A stretch of DNA of 64,000 nucleotides, taken from assembly GCF_027921745.1 (NCBI RefSeq), contig NC_079240.1, positions 613,001-677,000 on the forward strand, in the 5' to 3' direction. Both the position numbers and the translations under genes were made by a program. This DNA is from Schizosaccharomyces osmophilus. Lineage: Eukaryota > Ascomycota > Schizosaccharomycetes > Schizosaccharomycetales > Schizosaccharomycetaceae. Below the pieces are notes generated by a model. That model had not been told where the DNA came from. It saw nothing but the letters and a program-made list of their open reading frames with translations, and did no database searches. Of this stretch, positions 22,061 through 32,617 are shown one piece after another. Each line of letters begins with the position of its first letter. Position 1 is the first letter of the stretch.

Positions 22061-22821
22061 CTATGTGTCCGATTTCTTTTTTAATCTTCTGTTTCTTCTA
22101 CGTTTTCGTTCTGCCGCAGGACTAGCGGAAATTCGTTCTAAGAGAGAGAGCTGCGAGACTTTGGGGCCAATTCGTTTGCGAAGGGGATTTGATACTTCTT
22201 TTGTATCTTCGTTTTCTGGAGAATTTCTTGATATCAATTAGTAACGATTATACCATTTTCAATCAGTAGATTAGAGGTACCATACCTTTGTGAAGGAGAT
22301 GATCGATCCTTCTCGTGAGGGTCCCCGTGAAATAGGTAATAACGGGAATATAGATGAGCACTTTTTACTTTTTTGTCCTTGTATCTCGCATAACGTATTT
22401 GATACGAGGAGGAGGGAAGACTTGGACAAGGTTTCATAGGGTGTTCAGCATAGTCATCGAATTCAGAAATTGGCTCAGAAATGAGTAAATAAAGAGCCCT
22501 TCGAGCAACGTCTTCATCCGGAAATACCAAGTTGCCTGTAAGGTGGTTAGTACCTTTCTCACATAGACAACGACTTTGTGATCGTGTCTTACATTCATTA
22601 TCGTTAATCCATTCGATCACACATTCATGCTCAGGAACATAGGTGGATACAAACTCTTTAATTTGTGCTTCTGACATAAAATCCACCCCAGAAACATGGA
22701 GGGCTGTTTTTCGTAACGCCAAATCATCCGGTTCCTCAGCAGGATTCTCATTCACGATAGTAGGGCTCTCTGTAGGAATCCGATCCTCAGGTATTGGTGC
22801 ATTATGTTCTTCTATATCCAT
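22061..22821 (-). CDS. NCBP3-like RNA-binding protein
   Basis: Rebuilt as three minus-strand exons, 22593-22821, 22254-22535 and 22061-22215, giving 221 residues. Intron 1 (57 bases) has no stop and is a multiple of three, so an uncut reading looks open, but its GTAAGA/CTAAC/CAG signals and the restored motif INDNECNLVFPDEDVARRAL show it is spliced. Intron 2 is only 38 bases and joins to a basic tail, NPLRKRIGPKVSQLSLLERI and RKRRRNRRLKKKSD. The RRM-like core (ALHVSGVDFMSEAQIKEFV, then RYARYKDKKVKSAHLYSRYY) matches the NCBP3/C17orf85 family. Human NCBP3 binds mRNA caps or cap-bound complexes and aids export with TREX. The family call is from pattern recognition; function here is inferred. Same place as S. 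pombe SPCC16C4.16c. Confidence 0.78.
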
Positions 22822-23683
22822 GAATGATTCGTGACCGATTTCGCGTTTTGCAAAACGATTGTTTTTGTTATTATGCGAATTTGGTCAAATAGTGAAGGAT
22901 GGTCACTTTTCTTATATGGCAAGTACAAAAGAAAAAGAATAAATCGTGAAATAATGATGAAGGTATTATAAATCTTTATTACGCTACATAAAAACTATAA
23001 GCTTGAAATGCGGGTTTCGTTTTGTTTGTCCCTTTATAATTGATTCTTGGCTGGGCATGGAAAACCACTTCACTAGCTCGTTGAACTAAGCCTGCCATGC
23101 TTGGCTGAAGCATAGGAAGAGAGTACAAGGACCTCTTTAAAGTCGAGATTAAAACTGGGTATGCTCTTCATTAGAATCACTTCCACTCAATCCCATCAAT
23201 GGAGCCAGGATCATCTGTATAACTGAGACCACGGTAACTGGTTAGAGAATTTGATTCTCCCAATATTAGCACCCTATACATGGACAGATCACTGATCTTT
23301 TACTATACATATGAGTTATATTAAGAATGTAAACAAAGGAGTAACAAAAGAAAGCTTTTTGTTTACCTTTTTAATGAAACCCATGGTAAACGCCTTATTA
23401 GGATTTACGAAAACCAACAAAACAAAACAAAAAAGCCCATGTAAACAGTACAATAGCTAAAACCATTAATAAACCGGGGTTTTTTTCACTTTGGCATTCA
23501 AATTGATTTGTATCTGAAATATCCTGTTCTATTGGATACTTTTTCGCTATACATTGAACGCAAGCAGCCTAGGGATTAAACAAGATTTCAAAGCTCGATT
23601 GCATTTCGAAAACACAAGACGCATGTAATTGCAAGCGAAACTGAACAAAGCAAAAGAAGAATTAACTCTTTTATTTTATTGAA
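22822..23683. other. Divergent spacer upstream of mug123
   Basis: An 862-base spacer. Three GTAAACA (FLEX-like) heptamers lie in 23329-23447 and are listed separately. The stretch 22985-23290 is less AT-rich and open on the minus strand over about 50 codons; see findings. No gene is called. Confidence 0.45.
23329..23447. promoter_or_regulatory. Three GTAAACA (FLEX/Mei4-type) sites upstream of mug123
   Basis: GTAAACA occurs at 23329-23335 (+), 23360-23366 (-, read as TGTTTAC) and 23441-23447 (+), about 235-355 bases before the mug123 ATG. The heptamer is the core recognised by forkhead factors, including the meiotic activator Mei4 of S. pombe. A meiotically induced neighbour makes this a plausible control region. 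Forkhead factors other than Mei4 could also use it. Confidence 0.55.
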
Positions 23684-24388
23684 ATGGAATCGATTATTGG
23701 TAGACACAGTCGGGATGAATCCTTGTCGCGTTCTTCTATCGCTACTCCCACTGTCCTTGATGACCAAGAGGAAAATAGTGAACGCCCATTTTCATATGTG
23801 CAGTCGTTAAGAAGAGCAAGGGCTACCGTATGGAGTGACCAAGGTCGTGCAAAGCCCTTGCAGTCTGCCTCTTCCTGGAAAAGCTCCTCTCAGAATGGCA
23901 AAAAGGATACCAGTAAAGGATTGGGAGGCATGCGGTCTAGAGTCTTTTCTAGTCAGCATCATGGCGTATACCATACTCGTCCAGCTTCTCTAAAATCTCG
24001 AACAATGGCCCCTCAACATACCATCCTAACACCACGACTTTCTGCAACTGAAGGTAAAGACGAAGACGAAGACGACCTAGCAATTTCCACGTCTAATACT
24101 ACCCCTACTTATATGTCTATGATTAATTCGTCCCGTGCTAGCTCTACGCGCAGTGGCAATGCTCCATCTGCACCTTCTATCATGGGCATGTCCATCCATT
24201 CTCAAGCCGATACTACTCATTCTGAAGGATATGAGTCCAGGAGTGGCTCACCAACTCATGACATTCAATCTTACCTCGTCAATCGCAGTAGTAGTGAAGA
24301 AGATTCTGATTGGGATAGTGGCGAAGAAGGCGTAAAGCGTCTGGTTATTACCAACGCAGCTAATGAATCTGAATTGGACAGTGACTAG
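23684..24388 (+). CDS. mug123: Meiotically upregulated protein Mug123
   Basis: Single exon, 234 residues, almost the length of the S. pombe protein. The sequence is hydrophilic and probably mostly disordered: Ser-rich with an Arg-rich early part (SLRRARATVWSDQGRAKPL), a Lys/Gly segment, and an acidic C-terminus (SSSEEDSDWDSGEEGVKRL). No transmembrane helix, signal peptide or catalytic motif is visible. The gene name rests on synteny between the NCBP3-like gene and taf6, on length and on the general pattern. Molecular function is unknown. Upstream FLEX-like sites agree with meiotic expression. Confidence 0.78.
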   Translation: MESIIGRHSRDESLSRSSIATPTVLDDQEENSERPFSYVQSLRRARATVWSDQGRAKPLQSASSWKSSSQNGKKDTSKGLGGMRSRVFSSQHHGVYHTRPASLKSRTMAPQHTILTPRLSATEGKDEDEDDLAISTSNTTPTYMSMINSSRASSTRSGNAPSAPSIMGMSIHSQADTTHSEGYESRSGSPTHDIQSYLVNRSSSEEDSDWDSGEEGVKRLVITNAANESELDSD

Positions 24389-24747
24389 CGGACTCGGTGG
24401 ACGTACTTTAATGTTGATATTCATGCCCTTTTATCTGATTATGCATCTTCCTTTTCCTTTTCCTGACGCCCTTACGCCTCTCCATTTGTTCCGTCTCTTT
24501 CTTTACTTTCCATTTCTTTCCAGTTACGTTTTAACTGTTTTTATCGTTCCTTTTCTCATGCTTGATTAGATCACTTTCTATTTTTTCTTAGCTCTTATTT
24601 ATTATTTGCAATCTAAATTCTTAATTTTGCTCGTCTCCTATTGTTGACAGAAAATGTAGGAAAAAAAACATTCATTTATGATTCATAATACAATTTGTGT
24701 ATATGTTTATATATTTACAGAAAAGGCACTGGTAGCGACTGTACCTT
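24389..24747. other. Convergent 3' region between mug123 and taf6
   Basis: Pyrimidine-rich then AT-rich 3' flanks. A hydrophobic ORF at 24363-24569 is a by-product of the T/C-rich sequence. Confidence 0.5.
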
Positions 24748-26259
24748 CTAAGCTGGATTGTTTTCGTCAACTAAAGCTAAAATGAGATCTTTATCTCCTT
24801 TTTCCATAATTTTTTCAGTCATTAAGTTACCAACAATTTTTTCCAAAAGACCCCGAGCATTAGGGGGGACGGTTTTATCTGTAGAGAGTTGATCATCTCT
24901 TAAAAGCAATAATGAATCATACAAAGCATCCATACAACGATTCGCTTCATATTTGTCATCGTCGTTGCCCTTTTCAAAACTCTTAATGACCAAAATTTCA
25001 TAGACCTTAATATTAGGAACAAGAAGCACCCGAATAGCTTCTTTTCCCATTGTTTTGAGACCAATTATAGCTCCGTAATGAGTTGTATAAGGCTTTGTAT
25101 TATCTAAGAAAGCCTTCAACACTGTCCTAGTAACTCTCGGTTTCAATGTATAGTAAACATTGCCAAATCGATTACAAACAATTCCTAAGAGGTAAGCAGC
25201 TAAGTCTCTTAAAGCATAATGGTCGTGATTGTGAGGATCATTCCCAAGACGTTTGGCAACCAGACAAGTTAAGATAGAGGGCATTAGCTGTTGAACATAA
25301 GGCTCAACAAATAAATTGGGATTGTCAAGAAGCGCCCAAGCCATTTGCATGAGCGTAGTAAGAATAACTAAATTATTTAGATTATGAGAAATGGAATCAG
25401 AAAGAAACATAATAAAGTAGGGCAAGAGTTGATGTAAGCCTGGATCATCTCGAAGGCTTGATAATGCGGCATGCCGAAGTTCTGAATTTGATACATCAAG
25501 CAAAGCAGCAGTAATACGCTCGAAATAAAGTTGAAGCTCTTTCGAAAGCACGTGACGGACTAACGGTTTTACTTCAACATTCTCCATAGATGAAATACCA
25601 TTAGATGCCTCTTTTGTAGCAGCAGTAGCACCGGGAGTAACTGCAGCTGGACCCTTAGGAGCCCATTCTCCAGTTGTATGGTCGGAGGGGGTTGGGTTTT
25701 GTGGAATAGCAGGTTGAACACCCTCAATGGCTAACCAATGGGCAGTATAAGAAATATTTCTGGGTACCTTTGGTAAAGGATAGTTGATAATTTTCTCGAA
25801 ATCAATTTCTTCATCATCAAGATAATAAAGAGAGTTTTGCCCACCACCTACGGCGGCTTCATGAAATTCAACAGGCCGAGATGTATTAAACCCGTAAAGT
25901 GGTTCAACGTTTAAGGTTCTCAGAGCAGACGATATGTCAGCATTTGAAAGCACCGTCCGTTTTGAATGGACCATAAACTTCATTGCTTCCTAAATTTGAC
26001 ATTAGTAAACCGTTTTCTGACAAAAAATTAAAGGAAAACAAGCAGTTCATTCTTTTACACGGCAATAATAGACAGCTTGAGTAATACCAGAGAGTTTCTG
26101 CTCACAACCCAGAACACTTTAACGTACCTGTATGACTTGGTGGATTCGATATTCAAGATCCATTGCAATTGCAGATGCTGCCTCATCACCCAGACTGCTT
26201 ATACCAAGCATTTCAGCGACATCTTTTATGGATTCTACGTTCCATACTGTCAAAGACAT
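24748..26259 (-). CDS. taf50: TFIID/SAGA subunit Taf6 (Taf50)
   Basis: Two exons, 26128-26259 and 24748-25989, give 457 residues. The 138-base intron has GTACGT, a CTAAT branch and TAG. The first exon supplies the missing half of the histone fold (MSLTVWNVESIKDVAEMLGI, then DEAASAIAMDLEYRIHQVIQ), which continues as EAMKFMVHSKRTVLSNADIS. Taf6 pairs with Taf9 as an H4/H3-like dimer in TFIID and SAGA. A linker with YNTSRPVEF-like sequence (GFNTSRPVEFHEA) precedes the TAF6C HEAT-repeat domain of roughly residues 190-440 (ELQLYFERITAALL onward). Synteny and domain order match S. pombe taf50. Confidence 0.93.
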
Positions 26260-27570
26260 GTTGGTATATGGAGTCTGCTGAAATACCTCGTCGCGTTTAG
26301 GAATGAGGATAGAGAACTTTAGTGCGTTCCTTGTATGAGATTGCGATATTGTTGTGCTTTGTTAAAAAACAAACATTTAAGTAAACAGAAAAGAGTAGTT
26401 ATAAAGCAAAATGATTCAATATCTTTCCAAGATAACGGGAACTTAATTAATAATTTTTTGTTCTCTCACACAACATAAAACTTGTTTTGAAACTTTGCGT
26501 GTATAACATCAAGGAAATCATGGTTCAAATATGATTCAAAGGCTGTAATAATGAATGAAAAGGCAATATGTGGTTATGTCAATTTTGTAAAGCGCAGAGC
26601 TGTTGAAAGTAGTATATTTGAAGATCAACCAAAGCTTCTTACAATAACTGTCATACATAATATAGAAAAGAAGTCTCTCGAGTGTAAGAATGGAAGCTTT
26701 TCGGTCAATTTCGTAATTATTTACCTGGAAAAACGGATAAGAACGAAGGTTTTTTTGACAGATTCAGAGAGATTAACCAGTGCAACCTTTCTAGCATCGC
26801 GAATAGGCAAGAGGCCTTTCAAATCAGCTTACATTCTTACATTATCCTGATGTTTGTCACTCCTTTGGTAACAGATTATAACAACAAGCCATTATGGAGT
26901 GTAGTAGTTGAGAGAAGGATTTGTTTTCATAACAAAACAAAATAGAATGTAAAAATAGAAAAGCAACCGGGCAAAACTATAAGTGGCTACTCAAGGATTG
27001 ACATGAGTATGGAGATGGCAAACTCATTTTCGCAGCAAGAACACCGGACTTAAAAGAATCAAATATAAAATTCTTTACAAGTCAATTCAATCTCAGATTT
27101 GTCTTGGATTGAACTCTTTATTGTATGTTTTCTAAACTGCTAAGCTTATTTGTTTACTAACCAAACTCTGAATAACGAACACTTTTTAGCTTTTCATTTA
27201 ACATGTACAACTATTCTCCTATGGTTCACATACAGATATATATATATATCTGGTGCTGCTTAAAAGGTAACCAATATCCGAGAATAGAAAAACTGCAGTG
27301 AAATGTCTTTTGATGCTTGTGTAAATTCTCACACATGGTTTTTCAATTCCCAAATGAGCTTGACTATTTTTAGAGCTGCTCCTGGATGCCTTGACTCACA
27401 TTTTGCATATGCATAGAAGATAAATAAAGCTGAATGTAATACCTGAGGGGTGGTCGCTTCAATGTCTCGTAATTTGAGGCTGATACGACAATAACTTTTT
27501 GTTCAATCCTTCGTATCATAGGAACACAAACTCCTCTCCAACATTCTCTCATTTAGAAATAAAAAAAAAT
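26260..27570. other. Spacer between taf6 and tRNA-Thr
   Basis: 1.3 kb with no firmly supported gene. It contains a (TA)n run at about 27237-27249. A minus-strand open segment bounded by splice-like signals near 26726-26823 is listed as a weak finding. The plus-strand 99-codon ORF at 26551-26850 has no recognisable features. Confidence 0.4.
27561..27569 (-). terminator. Pol III terminator of tRNA-Thr
   Basis: Run of nine T on the minus strand, directly downstream of the tRNA 3' end. This is the standard RNA polymerase III stop signal. Confidence 0.85.
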
Positions 27571-27642
27571 TGCTCCAGCAGTGACTCGAACACTGGGCCT
27601 CTTGCTTACTAGGCAAGCGCTCTACCACTGAGCTACAAGAGC
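27571..27642 (-). tRNA. tRNA-Thr (anticodon AGU)
   Basis: 72 bases on the minus strand fold into a full cloverleaf. The D arm is GCTC/GAGC, the anticodon stem is CTTGC/GCAAG with loop CTAGTAA, and the T arm is CAGTG/CACTG with loop TTCGAGT. The anticodon AGT (AGU, wobble A to inosine) reads Thr codons ACU and ACC. The A box, TAGCTCAGTGG, is perfect and the B box is recognisable. The acceptor stem has a U-U mismatch at pair 6-67 and a G-U at 5-68. A run of nine T follows two bases after the 3' end and is the Pol III terminator. No intron. Confidence 0.92.
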
Positions 27643-27900
27643 TATTTGGTGAATTTGAGAAGTAAGACCTAAATATATTTAATGAAACATTACTAATCTC
27701 ACCAAAACCCTGGATAAAAAGGGATCTTATGTATGCCCAATTTGTTCCTTCATTTCATTGTTTAAAATAAGAGGCTTCCACACTTAACTATAGGTTGTCG
27801 AATTTACCACATTTTGGTATAAGTTGCTATCTGTGTTAAGGAGTTCGTACAACCAGATAAGATCGCACACGAAGCAAACAACATCCAACCCAAAGCCATT

Positions 27901-29607
27901 ATGCTTGGTGATTCTTTTTACGAAGCAGATGATGAGTTTAATCCTTTTGCAGATGCCGTTTCACCTTTAAATCCGCAATCTGCCGATGTGCAGACGCCTA
28001 CTGAACCAACGCATGAAATTTCTTTAAATACCCACGATGCGAATTCAAAAATTCGGGAAGTTTCTTCTCCGGGAAAGTCATTCAATGTAAAATCTCTTCC
28101 GTTAGAAACCCTCACGTTAGATTCAGCTCCCCTAGGGCCATTAGACCATTCTACTTCTTCCACTGTAAATTTTGAAAACAATCCTGTAGGATCGAGTGTT
28201 CACGAATCTCCAACAGTTCCTGCCGAATTATCTTTTTCACCAAATATTCCTCATGGCGTGCATGCTGTTTCTCATGGGTTGCGTATTTCTGAAGTCAACC
28301 CTTACTCTTCAGAACCTTTGAGCGCCGCCCAAGAAGAATCAAGACAGAAAGAAAATCTCGATACCACTCCTGATATGGGGCTCACTGATGCTGCACCTCA
28401 TTCTTCTGATCCCTCCCTTGCCCCTGCTATGTCCCAGAAACACAAAGACAGCCAGGTTGTGGCGGAGCTAGAGGTGCCTGCTGTCCCACCTTTGAATATT
28501 CAAGTACATGATCCTCACACTGTAAGTGAGCTTGCAAAGTCTCACACAGTCTATATGGTGAGTTCACAAATGGATAGTGGTTCTGCCCAAGCCACCGAAA
28601 TTACTGTCCAAAGACGGTATAGAGATTTTGACTGTCTCTATCAACTTTTGTCTAATAATTATCCTGGCTGCATAATTCCTCCTCCGCCCGAAAAGCAAGT
28701 GGTTGGTCGATTGGATGACGATGTAGTCGAACATCGCCGAGCTGCTTTAGAGGTCATGCTGCGCAAAATCTCTTCTCACCCTCTTTTAAGAAATGATTCA
28801 TTTTTCGAAAGTTTCTTGCAAGTTGATTACTTTGACACAAAGCTTACAAACTACGTTACTCCCATTGATGCTGCTTCTTCTTCCACTAATTCTGGCTCAT
28901 CTGGTCTACTTGACTCTTTTACATCCGCTTTTCAAACGTCTTCTTCATCTAAATATGTTGAACAAGATCCCTGGCTTGCCGAAACGAAACTGTCGTTAGA
29001 CACTCTTGAAATTCAGCTAAGATCCATGTACCATGCTATATTGGTTTGTATAGATCAACGCTTGCAATTTTTATCTTCGATACATGATTTTGGAGAATCT
29101 TTAGCAAACCTGTCCTTGGTTGACCTTGATTCTTCTCTTTCCTCCCAGCTTGACAGTCTATCTCAGATACAGATAGAGCTTCAGTTTTCTCAAGAAAGAA
29201 AGGTAGCTCAGGATAACTTGACTCTGGGTGTAACTATTGAAGAATACATCCGTAATATAGAAAGTGCTAAAAATGCGTACACTAGTCGACAAAAGCTATG
29301 GCAAGTTTGGCAATCTTCTTTACAATCACTTTCTCGTCTCGATGCCCAACTAGATAAGAGTCGGAAACAATCAAAATTTAATCAAAAGTCTCTTCCTTAC
29401 CTAGAGGGTCAAGTTGATAAGTACCGAGCCAAATCTTCTCAACTAGAGCAGCAGTTTGAGAAGTCAACTGCTTTACTAAAACACGATTTGAAGCAATTTT
29501 CTAACAATAGAGTCGACGATTTGAAAGCTAGTGTTGAAACATGGCTGGAGTCAGCGATTGAATCGCAAAAAGAGTTAATTGACAGATGGGAATCGTTTCT
29601 AGAATAA
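27901..29607 (+). CDS. vps5: Retromer sorting nexin Vps5 (PX-BAR)
   Basis: Single exon, 568 residues. The N-terminal 200 residues are acidic, Ser/Pro-rich and disordered, starting with an acidic MLGDSFYEADDEFNPFADAV segment. A PX domain follows at about residues 197-310 (VTVQRRYRDFDCLYQLL-like: TVQRRYRDFDCLYQLLSNNY, then IIPPPPEKQ and HRRAALEVMLRKI), which binds PI3P on endosomes. The C-terminal 220 residues are a helical BAR domain with long coiled-coil segments (SYLEGQ-type, YRAKSSQLEQQFEKSTAL). Vps5 with Vps17 forms the membrane-bending part of retromer, returning receptors from endosome to Golgi. Its divergence from Vps17 and Atg20 is not proven from sequence alone; the pairing with xylulokinase matches my memory of the S. 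pombe vps5 locus. Confidence 0.82.
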   Translation: MLGDSFYEADDEFNPFADAVSPLNPQSADVQTPTEPTHEISLNTHDANSKIREVSSPGKSFNVKSLPLETLTLDSAPLGPLDHSTSSTVNFENNPVGSSVHESPTVPAELSFSPNIPHGVHAVSHGLRISEVNPYSSEPLSAAQEESRQKENLDTTPDMGLTDAAPHSSDPSLAPAMSQKHKDSQVVAELEVPAVPPLNIQVHDPHTVSELAKSHTVYMVSSQMDSGSAQATEITVQRRYRDFDCLYQLLSNNYPGCIIPPPPEKQVVGRLDDDVVEHRRAALEVMLRKISSHPLLRNDSFFESFLQVDYFDTKLTNYVTPIDAASSSTNSGSSGLLDSFTSAFQTSSSSKYVEQDPWLAETKLSLDTLEIQLRSMYHAILVCIDQRLQFLSSIHDFGESLANLSLVDLDSSLSSQLDSLSQIQIELQFSQERKVAQDNLTLGVTIEEYIRNIESAKNAYTSRQKLWQVWQSSLQSLSRLDAQLDKSRKQSKFNQKSLPYLEGQVDKYRAKSSQLEQQFEKSTALLKHDLKQFSNNRVDDLKASVETWLESAIESQKELIDRWESFLE

Positions 29608-29973
29608 TTTGCTGCGAATGGCTTATATTTATTCTGCCTATTTATTGTGATATAAAAGTTATTCCTCCATCTTTCAACTTTTTGCTATCGGTGCCCTTTC
29701 CCTCACCTTCATTGATGTCGTCGCTACTTTGTTTAATGATTTTGATGCTAATTACATATTTCATGAGACGTTAATGAAAGCATAGTATTTTTTTACAAGC
29801 TAATTTTTTATGTGGTTTTGCATTATTCACTCTGAATTATTCAAGAATTTTAAGGCTTCCCGTCCCAAAGCAGGCACATGTCTTCATAATAACAGCTGGT
29901 AATATCACCAAGTTTGATATGTTCAGAATTTCGTAAATTGTGAGGTTTGCTCATTAACATGTAGGATAAAACT
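29608..29973. other. Convergent 3' region between vps5 and xylulokinase
   Basis: AT-rich 3' flanks. No ORF, RNA or repeat worth calling. Confidence 0.5.
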
Positions 29974-31764
29974 TTATTCAATTGTCTGGTGAATAGCAAT
30001 ATCCTGTGCCTGTTCTAGATAGGGCAATAATTGTCCAAATATATCGTAAACTGACTTTTCGGGTTTGCTTTTAACTAATTCAACCTTTTCGTCTTCATCC
30101 CAAGATTGTAGAACGAAGTCATCAAAGCTAAGTTTTTGCTTGTTCATTGCATAAGCGGCCTTGACAGCTCCCTAAAAAAGTGTGAGTAACTTCTACGCGA
30201 AATATATGTTCAAAACGTACCCCAATGGCGCAAGCATTACTTGCTCCTTGCTTGAGTCGGTAAACATCACAACCCAAAATTTCACTGATCATTTGTACGA
30301 TGGCTTCATTTCGACTAGCACCACCAACAACATAGACTCTTTGTGGACGGGACACATTGGTAAGTAAAGGTGTGATTCTGTTGCGAATGTCCAAAAATTG
30401 GCTTTCGACGATAGCACGAGCATCATCATCAGGGATTGTCCATGATTCTGATGTTTCCGTTACTGGTTCCAACTTGCTATCGCGGATGTTGTAGCGCCAT
30501 ACACCAGGACCAACAGCAGGAATAATTTCCCGTAAAGGATAGTACAATCCAATTTTTTGGTCTGGGAGAGAATCTGTTTTCACTCGTTCTTTCAGGGTAA
30601 ATTTGTTGAACAAATCCCAAGAATTCTTATCGTGCACTTGATACTTTTCATTAAGGCTATTGCGAATATATTCTCTAGCCAAACTGCCATTCTTGTAGCA
30701 AAGCATGACCATATAATCCTAGACACCGGTTAGTAAAACTTAATTAATCAATGCACCTTAGGGTTATGCGTAAGGCGTAATATAAACAAACATACATTTG
30801 TTACGGTGGGATGGCCAAACATATGATAATCTGGAGAGCAAACATAGTTAGAAGTGGCCATAAGGGCGGTGGTACTTGTACCAAGCGACAAAAGAACATC
30901 TTTTCCTGGACGTAACGGCAAAGAAAGCAGAGTAGCAGGATTGTCGCCGGTAATAGGAAGGATTTGGCAATGAGGCGAAAAGCCGTATTTTTTCGCAAAG
31001 TAACTTCCAATACCACCGAGATGCTTTGCACCATTCATTTCAACGGGTCCCAACTTTTCAGCTAAATCTGAACCTTTAAAAGAACCAGCAACATCATCTA
31101 GAAGACGAGTATCGAATCGTTCATTTCGGATATCCCATAAATTCATACCGCAAACATCGCTAATTTCCAAAGGAGCCTCGCGTTGTAAAAACACAGACAT
31201 GAGGAAGCTCGAGGCAAGACCGATCCGTTCAGTTTTCTCATAAATATCTGGGTGCAAGCGACGAAATCGCTTAATTTGAGGACCTGTGAATCTGAGATGC
31301 GCTCTGGAACCTGTTATATCAGCAAGGGTATCAGCACCACCGACGACAGCTTCCATTTCTCGACATTCACGAGAAGTTGTGGCATCCTGCCAATTGGGCG
31401 ACCTCGAATAGAGGTACTTTCCAAGTTGATTTTGCAATGTAGAGCTTGTTTCTAATGATCCAAGAGCTTGTTCAGCTCCCTGTAACCAGAAAACACCTGC
31501 ATGCTGTTGACCTGCTCCACAAATTCCCTGGATCTCACTCACGTCCATTACCTTTGCAAGTCTAGCACATAGCAAATCTATGGCATCCAACCACATAGGC
31601 ACTGGCGCTACCACTTCATGACCATGTTTGTAAACACCCTTTGTGGTTTTATAAGACGGAAAGTCTTTCTCAAAATCTACTACCACCTCTTGGACAATAT
31701 CCAGCTTTTCGTTAATCGTCACACCTTTTAATTGTTGAGTCGAAAGATCTAGTCCTAGAAACAT
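29974..31764 (-). CDS. Xylulose kinase (FGGY family)
   Basis: Three exons, 30796-31764, 30221-30718 and 29974-30171, give 554 residues, normal for eukaryotic xylulokinase. Introns are 77 and 49 bases (GTATGT and GTACGT donors, TAG acceptors). The first exon starts MFLGLDLSTQQLKGVTI, the FGGY phosphate-binding motif. It also shows GICGAGQQHAGVFWL, the sugar-binding loop with the SRSPNWQDATT segment, and LSLGTSTTALMAT. Exon 2 adds RVYVVGGASRNEAIVQMISE, the ATP-site motif. The enzyme phosphorylates D-xylulose to xylulose 5-phosphate, feeding the non-oxidative pentose phosphate pathway. Synteny with vps5 matches S. pombe SPCPJ732.02c. Complete and intact. Confidence 0.93.
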
Positions 31765-32617
31765 TTTTGTTATGTTTTATATCGTCACTGGTTTCCAGAA
31801 ATCGATCTTGCTATGTGAACTCTTCCCAAAAAAATTGGTTTATATATTCGAAAAGTTTGCCGTTTATTGTTCTTTACAGCTTTGGAATTCCGCTCCCTGA
31901 TTCCGCATACATTTTTTTTGTAACGACTTACATCAGTCATTTGTGTTGTCACTCATTTTCCATAGAATATTATTTCATCACATTATAACATAACAAAATG
32001 AAGTTGATTAGGTATACATATAAAATAAAACTCTTATTTCACAATAGATTAAAAAGCATTTAAAGCCTCATGATGGCCATGTAAAAAAGGTCGTTTACTC
32101 ATTCCATGCATATACATGGTTCACACATCTTTTCAATTCGTTTCTTCGTCCATGCTTCTACATCATAAAGCGCAGTTTCATGTGTACTGAATGTAGTAGA
32201 TGTTAGACCAAGTCAGTTATAAAGTAAGATAGGATTTTAGGAAAAGCTTATAAAGTCGTTATCGTCAAACAAACTGAATATAGATATTCATAAAAAAATG
32301 AAAAACCATACTGTTCACATTTTAGCGTTCTTTGCATTCCTATAAACTACTAATACAACTACATATTTTATTGTGAATTTGTGTTGGCATAAAAGCAACA
32401 CAAACAACACGTTTTTACGTCAAAGTTTATGTTTGGCAAAGCTATAATTTTCAAAAAAAAAGAAGAATAAAAAATATATTAGGTATAAATTAAGATCATT
32501 ATTAATACCTTGCCGTGCATTACCAAGAATTTTGTATATATCCTTAATTAAACCCCTGCATATACACATACCCTTATGCATATATACTTAACGCTTCTTT
32601 TTTTTTGTTTTTTTGTT
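31765..32617. other. Spacer upstream of xylulokinase, downstream of bfr1
   Basis: AT-rich promoter and 3' flank. Several short A-runs and TATATA stretches occur (32470-32590). No coding or RNA gene is supported. Confidence 0.45.

Noticed and set aside
26551-26850. 99-codon plus-strand ORF with an ATG
   Set aside because: No domain, odd composition and no splice or promoter signals that I could tie to it; an equally open minus strand suggests chance.
27370-27552. 60-codon minus-strand ORF beside the tRNA gene
   Set aside because: It begins within about 10 bases of the tRNA terminator on the same strand, leaving no room for a promoter other than the tRNA itself. No family match.
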